This document shows, piece after piece, positions 46,701 to 61,324 of a stretch of DNA of 64,000 nt (position 1 is the first letter of the stretch; each line of letters begins with the position of its first letter). The stretch covers positions 1 through 64,000 of the forward strand of contig JAODUP010000575.1 in NCBI GenBank assembly GCA_025642065.1, read 5' to 3'. This stretch comes from Paralvinella palmiformis. Lineage: Eukaryota > Annelida > Polychaeta > Terebellida > Alvinellidae. The position numbers were made by a program, and so were the translations under genes. Below the pieces are notes generated by a model. It was not told the origin of the DNA and ran no database searches. It was given only the letters and a program-made list of their open reading frames with translations.

Positions 46701-49700
46701 CCCCAAGCTTCTCTTCAACTGCTGTACTGATGGCACTGTTAACAGTGTCATTTAGAGATGCTGAATCACTCTCGTTACCAGAAGTATAAATGTACACCGT
46801 GTATTCAAATACAGCGCTTCCTTCCATTCGGCCTTTACTACATTTAGAAACAATATCAAACCGGTCACAGTAAATTCATAGTAATTACTTACAAACAAGT
46901 TAAAAACAATTCAATCTCACAAGATTAGCGTTTATATTAATGCTACTTATGATTGATATCAAAATTATATATTGTCTTACTTATAATTATCAGCTGTGAT
47001 CTTTTTCAGTGCATGCTTCGACCCGGCACATCCAAGAGCATTTTCTAACTAATTGTAGAATGAAAAAAGAACGTTTTCTTTAATTCTTACTCACATATTA
47101 ACACCTATACATTACACCTCAACACACCTAGTAAAGCATCGCATGGGATAATAAGTAGTTTATTTCCATACACATAAACCTTTTCAAACCTTTTCCAAAT
47201 TAACTTACTTACCTCAAATGACAGGTCACGTTTGAACGAAATCAGCACCTCACTGAATGAAAACGATCCCATAAATCCACCAAAAGTAAAGCCCTCTAAT
47301 GAAAGCGATAGGTGGTATTCGTGAAGAACCAGATCGTCGTCATTTGCACTTCCTTTACAGTCCTCTTCGGGTCCTATTGTTTAAACAATTTAGTTTTTTA
47401 TGTAATTTTGGTTGTGTTGAGTTTAATTTGGCAAGATACCATATTTGTCTATCAATGCTGAACTCCTTAATAAAATGGCCTGGATATTTCTGATAAACTA
47501 ATTTATTTCCTTATTGTAATTGGTAGGATGCAATGGCCGTTTATTGAGCTTATTTGGTAAAAGATTTTGCTAGCTGATTGAACATATATTTATAATATAT
47601 AAGGTTTTAGTAATCACACTCGCCTGCTGTGGTATCATCTTCAAAATCTTCGATAACTGTCACTGAAATGTAGAACAACACTTTTGGATATATTATGCAG
47701 TTAATATCTGAAGAATGAAGACAATCATTTGCTCAGTGTTCTTATTCTTTCAACAAACCTACAGGATATATATTAGATTAATTTCGGAAGCTAATTCGAT
47801 ATCATATATTCATTATACATGAGTATTTTAATTGATATTAACATCATAAAGAAGGAGATATTTTGGACAGTAGATTATCAACTACCAACGGAAGAAATAT
47901 TACTTCTTTGGACCCTTAAATTTCAAAAAACCAAAACATATATTTTGCTATCCAGCTCAATTTGTGATAAATATTCTTGCACAGACTTATCATTGTTAAA
48001 GAATAATATAGTTATTTGGAATTAATCTGGAAAGGCAATTAGCACGTACCAGTCATACTTCGGCTAACTAAAGTTACTTGAAGCTTCTCTTCAACTGTTG
48101 TACCGATGACGCTGTTAACGGTGTCATTTAGAGATGTAGAATCACTCTCGTTACCAGTAGTATAAATGTACACCGTGTATTCAAATACAGCTCTACTTCC
48201 CCTAAAGCCACCGCTGGGTGCAGAATTAAAAAAAGTGCAGTTCATTAGAATAAATGCGTATTTATTTTTCGCATTGCTATCGGGTTAATAATGCCAGCCA
48301 CCAATGACAAATACTTGTTCTCGCTAATTGGTATAAAGGTAGCCGTCGGATCTGGTCCTACCTGTAATCGTTAGCCTTGATTTTCTTCAGTGCTCTCACT
48401 GGTCCGGCGCATCCGAGAGCCCTTTCAAGCTGTTCAAGTCAAAAGCACGTTTCTGTTAGTTGCTTTTAATAATAAGATTAGTAGCGCTTATCTTTAAAAG
48501 TATTACAGCGTAGAATAAAGAGTTCGTTTTGTTTGGGATTTGGTGGGTTTTTGTTTGTTTTGTTTGTATGTCATTCCTTCCTTCTTCGTTCTCACATACT
48601 TCTAATGTTATTCATCCTCATACCTCAAACTCCAGATCCGCTTTAAATCCAACTAGCGCATCAGCCAAAGTCATACCGCCCATCACTCCGGCGAAGTTAG
48701 AACTCTCCAATGTCAGAGTCAGGTGAAATTCATGTAGTACTAAATCCTCTTCGTTGCCGCCTCCTTCGCAAGCATCTTCGCTACCTGCAATAAGAGTAGT
48801 GTAATTGTTAGCCTATAGTAAATTACATTATAAATGACAATATAAATTTTAAGATAAGCGACGACATCGGTGTTAATATACCGCATGTTTTCAAATATTT
48901 ATTTGTAGAAATTATATCACAATCTGAAGAAAAAACACAATTCTTGGTGTCATATATAGACTAAATTCCGCAACCAGAGCTGACATGGGCCTTTTTTCGA
49001 GTACTCTTTTTGATATAATGGACACTGTCAATAAAGAACACAAACAATGTGTTATTATGAGCGATATGAATATTGACTTCTACCAACAATTACCAAACCT
49101 ACGAGAATAACTAGCACATCTGCAACACTAATTGATCATATTTATACTAACAACATAACAACAGCTGGAAAATCAGGAATTAATATAACATATCTAGCTG
49201 ATAATTTTTGGCACATTTTATATTTCACAAGCACAGAAAACCAAACATTTACCAAATTCGTTGACGACAACGGGAATGTTTTCGGACGCCAACATTTTTT
49301 AATTTAAAGAATATTCGGAGCATATGGACTTCGCAAATGTTTTAGCCACGCTATGCCCAAATGAAGCATGTGATGAATCCATTAAACTGTATAAACACGC
49401 ATTTGAAACTTGTTCCCTCTTCTCACATGTAAAGTTAATAATAAAGTATTAAAAAGGGAGCCTTGGGTTACAACAGGTATTTTAATTTTGTCCAAACAAA
49501 AAGCTAACCTTTTTGTTAAAAAGTTAAATTAACCTACTGCTGACAACACACCAGCATATAAAGGGTATAAAACCATGTTTAATAGATTGAAACGAGCAAT
49601 AAAAATTAATTATTTTCAAAACGCCTTTAGGAAAGGAAAATAAGTAAAATATACGAAATAACAAAAGAAGCTATCCTCAAAAATGTATGATAAATGAAAG

Positions 49701-52121
49701 CTCAATTACTGACAAATTTGAGATTGCGGAAGGTTTTAATAGTTATTTTTTAAAATTAGTATTCAGACCAATCATAACGTGCCCCAATATAATAAATATT
49801 TTACAGAATATATGCCCAGATATTACATATAGAGCATTTTTTCTTAACACGGTGGCGCCATCTGACGTACTTTTAACTACCTATAATTTGAAACGGAAAC
49901 TAAGCCAGGGTTATGATGGCATCTCCACAAAATTGTTATAGGAAACTATTTCCAATATTTTGCAACCCATTACTCATCTAATAAATAAATCGTTTGTTAT
50001 TGGTATTGTTCCACAGGACCTGAAAATCGCGAAGGTTATTCCTATTTACAGATCTTTTGACCAAAGTCTTCGGCAAAACTACAGACCACTAAGCTTACTA
50101 ACAGCCATTTCCAAAATATTAGAGATAATTATGTACAAAAAGTTATTATCATTTTTGGAACTCATTTTATTCAAGCAGCAATACGTCTTTCGCCCCAAGT
50201 ATTCAACTATACACCCAATCATTCAGCTTCTAAATTATTCTGCCGAATCTAGTAATAAGCCAAAACCTGAAATTACTCTGGCTATCTTTTGCCAAGTAAC
50301 CTCAAGCAACTCTTTTTATCCAGATTGTTTTCCTCAATATAGTCAGGCCACTATTTCTAGCCGGCCTTGTTATTTTCTGTTATTTTACTGCTACTGTTGT
50401 TGTTGCTGTTCGATTACGAAGAAATATATCCTGACTCCCAAAACCCAAACCGTTCAACCCAAATACCAACTTCATGTACACCAGGCTCTCATCTAATACT
50501 AAGCAGTTTATGTCTGTTTGCGATACTGTGTGGTGCCCATAAAGATGGAGCCGAAACTCACTGGCGGAGTGGTTGACTTTTTATTGGTAATAAGACTTTT
50601 TATTAACCGACTCATCGCTTTGTTCGATGTTGTCAGTAACATCATTGGCAGGACAGTAATCTAATTATACCGGAGATTGAGACGTAAGTCATCACTCACC
50701 CGAATCAATGGCATTTCTGAAGTCGTCCACAATGGTCACTGAAATTTAGAAACGAGCGCTCTTGAGCATTTCAATTCAAAGAACATTAAATGGGCGTTAC
50801 CTATTTTAATTTTTCCAAATTGTTTTATTATAATTAACAACGACAATAACATCGACCTATTCTCCTACCTAGACTCTTCGAAGTTTTACGACCATTTAAT
50901 CGTCTAAATACCAAAATGAAAGCATAACATACCGGATATAGTTATGCTGGTCAGTGTGGCAGAAAGTTTTTCCTCAACCGCTGTCGTAATTACTGAAGTC
51001 ACCATCTCATCCAGGGAGGCTGCTTCGCTGTCACTCGCCAGCGTATAGATGTACAGGGTGTATTCTAGGACCGTGCTCTGGGTTAATACACTGCCTCTAA
51101 AAACGAGACGGAAATTTAGCGAAATAGGAAGAAAAATGCCACCTTGTTGCTAATTTCTTTATTTTGTTTGTTTGTTTGTTTGTTTTGTTAAATCGTTCAG
51201 TTCACCAAAATACCATTAAAATATTAATTAGGTCAATTTCAACCTTAAGACTTTTCTTTCAAAACATCGTATAATAAAACTCCATGCATCCACCGAGAAC
51301 ACCTATCCTTACCCGTAATTAACGGCTTCGATCTTCTTCAACGCATGCTTCGATCCCGCACAACCGAGAACCTTTTCAAACTGATATACAAATGGAAACA
51401 AATAGCATGAGATTATGTTATTTTGAGCAACGGCGTGGTGGATTGTCTATTTGACCCAGATAGGTAGAATTAACCCGTTCAAAATCAGGTCACTTTTTTG
51501 ATCGGTGAACAATAATTAACTAAAAACTACAAGACACGATGAAGTATTCAGCGTAATGGATGCGGTGTTTTTGAGTAGTCGTCACCTTTTCCTGCCCCCA
51601 TTGTCCTACTTAAACCAGAATAGCTTCATAACTTACTTCAGTCGTCAGGTCAGCTCTGAAGGAAGTGAGCACACGACTAAAAGATTTGTCTTCTGTGGCG
51701 TCATAACCCTTCACCGACAGCGACACGTTGAATTCGTGCAATACCAAGGGTTCGCTTCTTCCACGTCCTTGGCAAACGTCTATGGGAATAAAAGTTATTG
51801 TTGTTGTTCTTCTTCTTGCTACTGCCGCCGCTGCAGCTGCAGCTGCTGCAGCTGTTGTTTATTATATTCTGATAACGTCCAGTTTTTTATTTGTGAAAGA
51901 GCGGTATCGGACAAGAAAGGTGTTACTATAGCATGTACATCAGCTTTAAGGTACGGGTAGTCATCGACTTACGACCTACATAACTTACGATTCTTCGACT
52001 TTACGACCCTCCGTACGACTTATGGATGATTATATTGTCATTACACATTATACTATAGGTACGGTCATTATAACATAGGCCGACTTACGACCAATCAAGG
52101 TCGTAAGTCGACGACTACCTG

Positions 52122-52160
<39 letters not shown>

Positions 52161-52363
52161 TATTGATGATGATGATGATGATGATGATTTACAGCCACTT
52201 TTGTGCACATGGTAGGCTAAATGGGCCGAATGACCCCCAAAATGTAATGAAGCGAAGTCAAAGTTTAAACATCCTTCAGATATGCCCCACCGAGAATCGA
52301 ACACGGGTGGTAGTGATCTATGGCACAACACGCTACCGCTAGACCAAGCAGGTGCCTTTATAG

Positions 52364-52406
<43 letters not shown>

Positions 52407-53758
52407 TATTTATCGCGATTACAACAATTTTAATCTAATTAACTTTTTTCCTTACCTGGTTCTGGAATTTCGGCCACTGAAAATATAAAAACGGATAATA
52501 TATAGTTGTTGCTTTAAAGTTCTGTACATATACTGACAAATCTGAGGTGAGAGAATAAAATGTGACTAAAGATGAAAACGACAAATAATTAATGACTAAA
52601 ATAGCATAATTATTGAAGAGGTAATTTCTAGTCATTTATTTGTGGACGCTTAGATAAGGCAGCGGTTAGAGCGCGGCTCTGAAAACTTTCACATTAGGGT
52701 TCGAATCCCAGCCGCAATTGTATTTGTGAGATATTTGTTTAGGGAGCTGCTGCTTGGTCATATATTTAAGATGTGACCAACACGGATATAACAGAAACCC
52801 CTCCCTCGTTGTTCGTTTATTTCTTTAATGTTTTGTACCATCACTGGCCCATAGCAATACAATAAAACAGGGGTCTTTAAATTACTATGATATCAATGAG
52901 AAACCATTATGAGCCCGAAATTACTGCTAAGCCATGTATGTGTTAATGTTTGAGTAATTGCAAGGAAGGAAAACAGCCCCAATACACAGATTGAGTAATT
53001 GCAAGAACGGAAAACAGCCCCAAAACATAGATTGAGTAATTGCAAGAACAGAAACAGCCTCAAAACATAGATTGGGTAATTGCGAGAACGGAAAACAGCC
53101 TCAAAACATAGATTAATTTATTAAATTCGAACCATGGACTGGAAACTTGCACCGCTAAGCGTTGCCCGAATAGGGAGGTGGGGGGGGGGGTTCCTTCGGC
53201 TCGTGTGAGTTGAAAACGGTCATTAAGAATCCTTGGAATCAACGGTTAGCTGTCTCTCCTCCCAAACGATGACGGCTATTGCTGAAATAAATCAAACTCA
53301 CCAAAATATTACGCTATTGGTTCGTCCTGTTGTTGTTACCTGTTATATTTAGGCTTTCTTCCTCAACAGTGAAGTCCAGTTCTTCCGAGGCTTCTGTTAT
53401 GGCGCTGCTGATTGCCTCCAGACTCTCGTCGCTGATCTCATTCGTCCCATTGGTCCCATTGCTCGTGCCAAATATATCAAAAGTCGCCGTGATGTTGAGA
53501 GTCCCAGAACTTTCATCCATACTATGGAATTAATGATAAATGGAACAGCTGTGTAGGATTTTAAGTCAAACGCGAATTATATGCGTTCACTTGTTAGACG
53601 CTTTCAACGGAAGATAAGTTTCAGGCTTTGATCCTCGAAAATAAAATGTGTTCGGAATAAATAGAGTCTGTACCTGCTTTCAAATTTTGAGATCTCATTC
53701 ATCGCTTGGTGACCATGGTCACATCCTAGCTGGTCACGTAGCTAAAAATAAATAAATA

Positions 53759-53838
<80 letters not shown>

Positions 53839-54946
53839 CAGATAGTATTCGATAAATGACGCACCTTGCGTTTAATTTCAGATTTTAGCAAGGACATAGA
53901 GCCTTTGAAGCCGACACTGAGCCTTGGCAAATTAAAATTGAGGCCGGTCATTGTGAATGTTATATTGACTGAATGGTGCTCTAACTGTACAGTCTGGTTG
54001 ACGGCATCATCTTGTGAGCATGGTAACTCTAGGAGAGTAGATCATAAAGTATGTGTACATATAACGATCACCGATTACTGATTACAATGAAATGTAATTT
54101 GAAAATGTGCAGGAACGGTTCTTTATATACATGGACAATATCACGCGGAACATGTGTGGGCCGAGCGTATATGTAGTGAATATGTACGTGCGTGTGAGGG
54201 CGTTCCATGTCGAACAGCTTACCTTCAATGACCTCGTCGCCCTCGACGTATTCTTCAATCACAACGGTTTTGACTGAAGCAGCGAATGGAATAAAACCAT
54301 TAACCCAACTGAATAAATATTTCGACATAAGTTTCCTAGACAATAAATATTCTATCTACTGCCTCTTCTCATACCGTTATTTTAAATCAAAGGCTTGAAA
54401 TTGTGGATATAGCTTTTAGCATTTGAGGAGAAAAGCCGATTAGATCTTATCGAAGTCTCGTATACGGTATCTCGTAACAAGTTCGTAAACTTATTTACGG
54501 ATTATATGAAACTAGCCGGAGCCCGTATTTCTTCCGGAACTATTCCAATACAGCTTTTGTTACGATATTGCGGTCAAGTATCAACAGTAACTCGCACGAT
54601 CTCAAATCACCGAAAACCGTTTTGTCGAAGGCCAATAAGATTATTTAAATGCCGAGTATGAAACAAGCAGGGATTGTGTGCGTGTGTGTGTGTGTGTGGT
54701 CGAAATAGCCATCCATCGGTGGCAAATGGACTCAAGGAATTTGGTATTCGCCGGCGAATGGGACCGGTAGCGAAAGACCTCCCTGTGTGTGTGTGTGTGT
54801 GTGTGAACGACAAGAATTTAGAAAAATATTTTTTTCATTGGTATGTGGGCGAATTTCATGCGTGAAAGCGTAGATTATTGACAACATAGTTCTATGTAAT
54901 ACACAGAAGTCATAAAACACTTGATCAGACTTATGAAATAAATAAA

Positions 54947-54984
<38 letters not shown>

Positions 54985-55456
54985 CGTCCATTAGTAGCAG
55001 ACTAAAATAGAGATACCTTAGAATAAAGTATAAACAAATTAACAAATAAATTATTAAATATAATATTTAGGTATGAATCTAAACATCCGCCCTTCCCCCC
55101 CAAAAAAAAACTGCTCATGATGTTCATTTTAACTTAAGCGTACACATATACGTGGAGTGGCATCATACATCCATGTGCTAACCTTCGAAAGCGAACGATT
55201 CCTGGCTCATGGACAGTCTTGTCTTGGTCTTTATCAACGAACTGACCTTTGTCTTTATGAGTGATTCATCGACGGAGGCACCTGAGGCAAGGACCAGATA
55301 CAAGGAGAAGCTGACCTCTATTTTGTGAGTTACTTTTTTGGGCCTGGAAAAGGGAGGTCAATATTTAGAACGAAGAAGAAGAAGAGATCGTTCAGGATGG
55401 ACATCGATTGCTAGATTGTGAAAATAACAGAGAGAGAGACGGGCAGATATATATAT

Positions 55457-55513
<57 letters not shown>

Positions 55514-55727
55514 TAGACAGATAGATAGACAGATAGATAGATGATGATGATTGATGTTTTACGGCCACTTTTGTGCACAAGGTAGGCTAAATGGGCCGAG
55601 CGACTTCCAAAGGTAATGAGACGAAGTGAAAGACGAAACAACCTTCAGATATGCCCACGCCGAGATTCGAACTCTGGTGGTAGTGATATGTGGTCCAGCA
55701 CGCTACCGCTAGACCACGGAGACGCCC

Positions 55728-55778
<51 letters not shown>

Positions 55779-55799
55779 GAAAGACAGACAGACAGACAG

Positions 55800-55842
<43 letters not shown>

Positions 55843-57296
55843 TATGCGTTTTGAGTGATCGGTCTACTAATGGATGGATGCACTAACAAACGTGTATGAA
55901 CTTACATCATTTCGAATTCTCCTAGATAGACTACAGTAGGCATAGATCCCTGGCAGCCCAAAGCCGTACGAATCTGAAACGACAAGGATCAGTTTCCAGG
56001 ATCGTAATCTAAACAACGGCCTAAAATTAGCCGCAGACCACTAGAGGGCGCTGATATACGGTCGCTTAGTTCATCGCAGTTAATAAATGTGTTTCTTTTC
56101 GTACATGAAATCTTGAGAGTTGACATTGAGTCGTTCATCCTTTATATTGAAATTAAAAATCATATTTCGCAAAACGTATCTTCATGCTTATGTATTAGTG
56201 CGCACTGAACTCGGATCACAATTTGTCAGCTTAGAACTGGGCAAGCATGTAATCGAACCGTTGATTGATTTCTCTTGTAGATGGCAGCTATTATAGATTA
56301 TCGGCAGTAATAGAACATAGCGACAAATATGTCGTCAGAGATGATAAATCGAACACAATAATATTCATATTTTGTTGTTTAATATTTTAAGGTTTTTATA
56401 CAAAATGTGTTGATGTGAATTTTAGGACACGAACCCCCTTCCCCGAGTTTGTTTCCAACTACTAGACGCCCTACCTCTTTCTGTAGAACCACGTCTATGT
56501 TGGCTGTGTCAAGGTAGAACTCGGCCAGGTCATCAGGAGCGTTCTCAATGGTACAGGCCACATTTAGAGTCTCGTATTCAACATTGACACTCGCCGAGGC
56601 ATTACAACTCAGCTCATCTGAAACAAAATGAGGTCAAATGGGGGCGTTTTTATTGTCTGGATGACCGTCAACCATCACTGTGAGCCATGTGCTCCGGAAT
56701 GATCAAGTCTAGAATCTACTAACAGGCTGGAATTTATTAACTAATGCTATAGGCTAGCCAGCCTCTTTAACCCTACCTTATGTTGAAACGTCGGGTCAGT
56801 ACTTGACAGAGTTTGAAAACAACATTATATTTCAGTCTGTGTATGTGTGTGTGTGTGTGTGTGTTTTTTGTGTGTGCCTGTGAATGTGTGTGGGCGTATG
56901 CGTGTGTGTGTGTGTGCGTGGGGGTGCCTTCGTCTGTAAGTGTATGCGCCCATATTAAATGATGCAACAGTGTGTGTTTCTGTGGTAGCACAATACAGGT
57001 TAAACTATAGCAAAATGCCAACAAAAACTACAAATAACCTTTAAATCATGCAATATGGTTACATATTATCCCCTTGATATACTCTAAATATTGGAATATT
57101 CTCTCTATAAAGACGAGGACTGTCTGCATGAGAATAAAAGTACAATCCAAGCGAGCCGTGATTTGTAACCCGAGGACTTGCTTCCAAAAGTCAACAGGGG
57201 AAGCAGAGGTAAAAGGAAGGGCGTATCCGTTTACAAAAGGTACACGCACATGCACACACACGCACACACGCACGTACACACACATGCACACACAGA

Positions 57297-57341
<45 letters not shown>

Positions 57342-58793
57342 CAAACTTCAAAGAATTTACACCTCTCGGATAACAATACCCACAGAATCGTAACATAAAG
57401 ATCCCAGCCGGTGTTAAGTGAGACGTAGCTGAGCCACGTCCTCCATAAAGATCATCTTCTATCGTGTGTCGTCTTACCTTGATCGACTGTTATCTCTTTG
57501 ACATTAAAGCCGGAGTTAGTGACCAGACTTTTTATGACACCTTCGATCTGTGTCTTAACGGTAGACCCCGTCGACGTCGTGAGAACCTCTAACGAGAAGG
57601 AAACCACCATGTTGGCTGGTCCGAAGCTGAAATTAAATTAACCAATTAGCGCGGATCGGTCACTCACTCTGTGCATTCTGGGCAACGCGTAGAAACGGAT
57701 GGCTTCAATGCAATCCCGGCTGTGTGGGATGTTTCAGAAAGCAATAAATGAATTAGCTCTGATGATCTCATTGTTCAAGCCAGTAGCCCCACGATCGTAT
57801 AATCCGGATAAGACCAGCGTCTAGGCCAAAGAAAGCAATTTCGATGTCCGTCGCACTCAACCAGCCACCCACTCACTCACTCACTCACCTCCTCACTCAC
57901 TAAATCAGTGCCATGATTGAAAATGTTCGTGAGAAATCGAACCGATCCGATACTAACCAGCTGTCGTAGTTGGTGAAGGAAGCCAGGGCTGCCTGCTTGC
58001 CAGTACATCCAAGTGTATCTGATAACTGAATGAGACCAAACAGGAACAGACATGAAACTCAACCTCAATATCGGAAAGGCGACGCAACTGACGCCAGAAA
58101 CGAATTGTTAATTCTAAAACCAACTTTTTCAAATATTATCCACTGCGAGTAATGCTATCCAAGTCGCAAAAATAACAAAACCGAGCAAATATCTGTACTT
58201 CTGGGATGTTAAATAGTGATTTAAACTAATGATTTCCGATGTTTCCGATGTAAATAAATCGACCTTGAAATAAAGCAATTAGAACAATGATATGGAATGG
58301 GATGATGATTTTGAAAAGTATCATTCATCGTGGTTGGTATGAAGGCAGAGATGATGATTTTAAAATGCATCATCCATCAAAGTTGGCATAAAGAAAGAGA
58401 TGATGATTTATAAAAAAAGTATCATCCATCAAAGTTGACATGAAGAAAGAGATGATGATTTTTCAAAGTATCATCCATCAAAGGTTGGTATGAAGAGCAT
58501 TAGAACGTTAATTTGGAAAATGTTAGTCAAAGCGATCGATATCTGTATAATAATTAATATTGATATTGGTTGTGTTACCTGGTCCTTTAGGTTTACTTCT
58601 AGGGAGTTATAAGTTTGACGAGCTTTAAACAGTCCGCTTTGTGATATTTTGATGCCTGTCAACGTGAAATCGACCTCAAACGACACAATACTAGCTCCTT
58701 CGACGTCGGTTTCAGCATCACATGGGTTACCTAGAACAGTGGTGAATGGGATACCTGTCTGTCTTGTCTGTATGTCACGCATGCGTGAGCGCA

Positions 58794-58832
<39 letters not shown>

Positions 58833-59896
58833 GTAATTGAAATTTACATAACTAACTTACTTGGCTCAGTGGGTTGAACCGTTGTCATGGCAACTGGATC
58901 AGGTTCTGCTTCTGTTACTACACAAAACATAAATGTGTTTATTATTGGCCTGATGTAGACACAGCTCTATACACACACGCGAGCTCGCGCACACACACAC
59001 AATAACTCAGTAATACACAAACATAACTCTTCCCACTTTATAAATTACTTTCTGACTCTCTGTGTATATATATACCCTTTAGCCAATTCGCGGAGCTATA
59101 TATTCGCGCAGGGTCATATCCCCCCAAACTAATTTTTATATTGCATGCTTTATCGTAGCAAGAACACGGAAATATACTTATAGTTATTCAACAAACGATC
59201 AAACCATTTAGAGATGTAGGAGAGATCTCAATAAAATTAACGGATTAAAAAGCAATTGTTGCACTGGATATATTGAAACTTTATCAATTTAGTTTTAATT
59301 TCCTTTACAGTAATCTGTATTAGCCGATGAATATGTAGGAATACAAGACTTTAATAGTGACTCAGCGTGCAGTAAATGTGGGCTGAAAATAATGAAACAT
59401 TGGTAAATGGCGAACTTTGTTCATGAAACACACAAACGAGACTTATATTCGCGGGTCATATTTTCGGTGACATCGCGCATTCATCCATCCATCTATACTT
59501 ACCTATCAACATCCACCCATGCATTCATAATTTATCATCATTATCTATCTTTGTACCTATCTATAGATCTGTCGTCATAATATTACACTCGCTTCTAACC
59601 ACTAATAAAGTGAGAAAAGATAATCGCTTCATTAAGAACAATTGAACACCATATTTCTGGAGATGTGGCATACCTGTGTTCCGAAACGATGACCTATCAG
59701 TGGTATATCCAGCTTCCTTGACGATATCCACTATTACCTGTTGAAGTCCATATTGCGTAAACACATCAGACGACGCCGTATAGATCTTAAGATTAAAGCT
59801 GACGCTTAGTCGACCACGAAGTAAGAAATACCTGGATAAATAGATAACATCTCCCGCATATAGTATGCTAGTTTATAACGCACGCGCACACGCGCT

Positions 59897-59930
<34 letters not shown>

Positions 59931-59982
59931 CGCGCAAACACAAACACACAAACACCAATCACGCATTAATCTACACACACAT

Positions 59983-60040
<58 letters not shown>

Positions 60041-60524
60041 TATCAAAAAGATGACAGATACATACACATCAGAAACACAAATAGACAAGGTTCAAATATA
60101 CAACACTGCACATGCGTACGCATTGACACGTGCATTCTATATCACACACACACACGCACATACAGAGAGAGGGGGGGGACAGATGATGATGATTGGTGTT
60201 TTACGGTCACTTTTGTGTACATGGTAGGCTAAATGGGCCGAGCGACCTCCAGAGGTAATGAAGCGAAGTCGAGGTCGAGAATAAAACAACCTTCAGATAT
60301 GTCCACGCCGGGACTCGAACACGGGTGGTAGTGATATGTGGTCCAACATACTACCGCTAGACCACGAAGGCGCTCCGAACGAGAGAGAAAGGGGGTGCAT
60401 TTATGTATAGAAGTGTAGGTTTTTGTAGGTTTAGGTTCATATATATACATTATTTTATTATTTATAGACTTATGGCGGTAAAGATTTTCAAGGATGTTTG
60501 GGTGTTGATGCTCTGAGCCAGTGC

Positions 60525-60581
<57 letters not shown>

Positions 60582-61291
60582 AACACACACACACACAATT
60601 AATTAATAATTCTCACGTGGTATCAAAATCCTGTAGCCCTCTCATAGTGACGTCAGGCCCTGTACAGCCCATGGCTTCAGTAATCTGTCAAAGAAAAATC
60701 AAAAACAAATGTTAGCACATACTGAGAGATACTGACACACTCACTGAGAGATGTGACTCCGCTTTCAATAAACTGGCTAAATATATAAATAATCTCTGCT
60801 CAGACTTATATCTAAAGACTAACGTCCATTCTGCGCTCGGTTAGAACACATTTCGGTGTGGAAGTGACAAAAACGGTTTGTATGTCTCGCTATCTGTCTG
60901 TCTATTTTATCAGTAGAACACTTTGTTTTCTTACTGGCAGAAAGAAAACATACTAATATTGACCGTAAAGAACGGGTATTTATTTTACACATCCTACTGC
61001 CATTCTTTGACAATCTTTCTTTTAGTGGAAAGGTTCACGACGGCAATGGCCTTAACAGAATCATAACGTCATTTTAGGATGTGATAGATAATTTCAGAGA
61101 TGTGCTGCTGGTCACCATACGACCTATATATTTTGTAGATATCTAGAATAACGTATACAACGATATCAAGTTTATTTAATGTGCCCAGTAATTAAACATC
61201 ATATAAGTACAACCGATTTAATTGAAAACAACCACATACTGACTTATTAACAAAGTCGCAATTAAACGGCCAGTCACATCAACTGGATTGT

Positions 61292-61324
<33 letters not shown>

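Noticed and set aside
51556..51960. 134-codon plus frame with Cys/Ser-rich region
   Set aside because: Antisense to module 5 exon A and a GCT/TTC repeat; no independent evidence.
52648..52718. Functional tRNA gene
   Set aside because: A and B boxes are present but the acceptor stem does not pair and flanks match another repeat. More likely a tRNA-derived repeat.
55411..55641. Frames rich in IYIYIY or VCVCVC over TA and AC tracts (also near 33.5, 34.7, 35.7, 40.9, 41.9, 57.3, 60.4 kb)
   Set aside because: They translate dinucleotide repeats and SINE sequence and have no other coding evidence.
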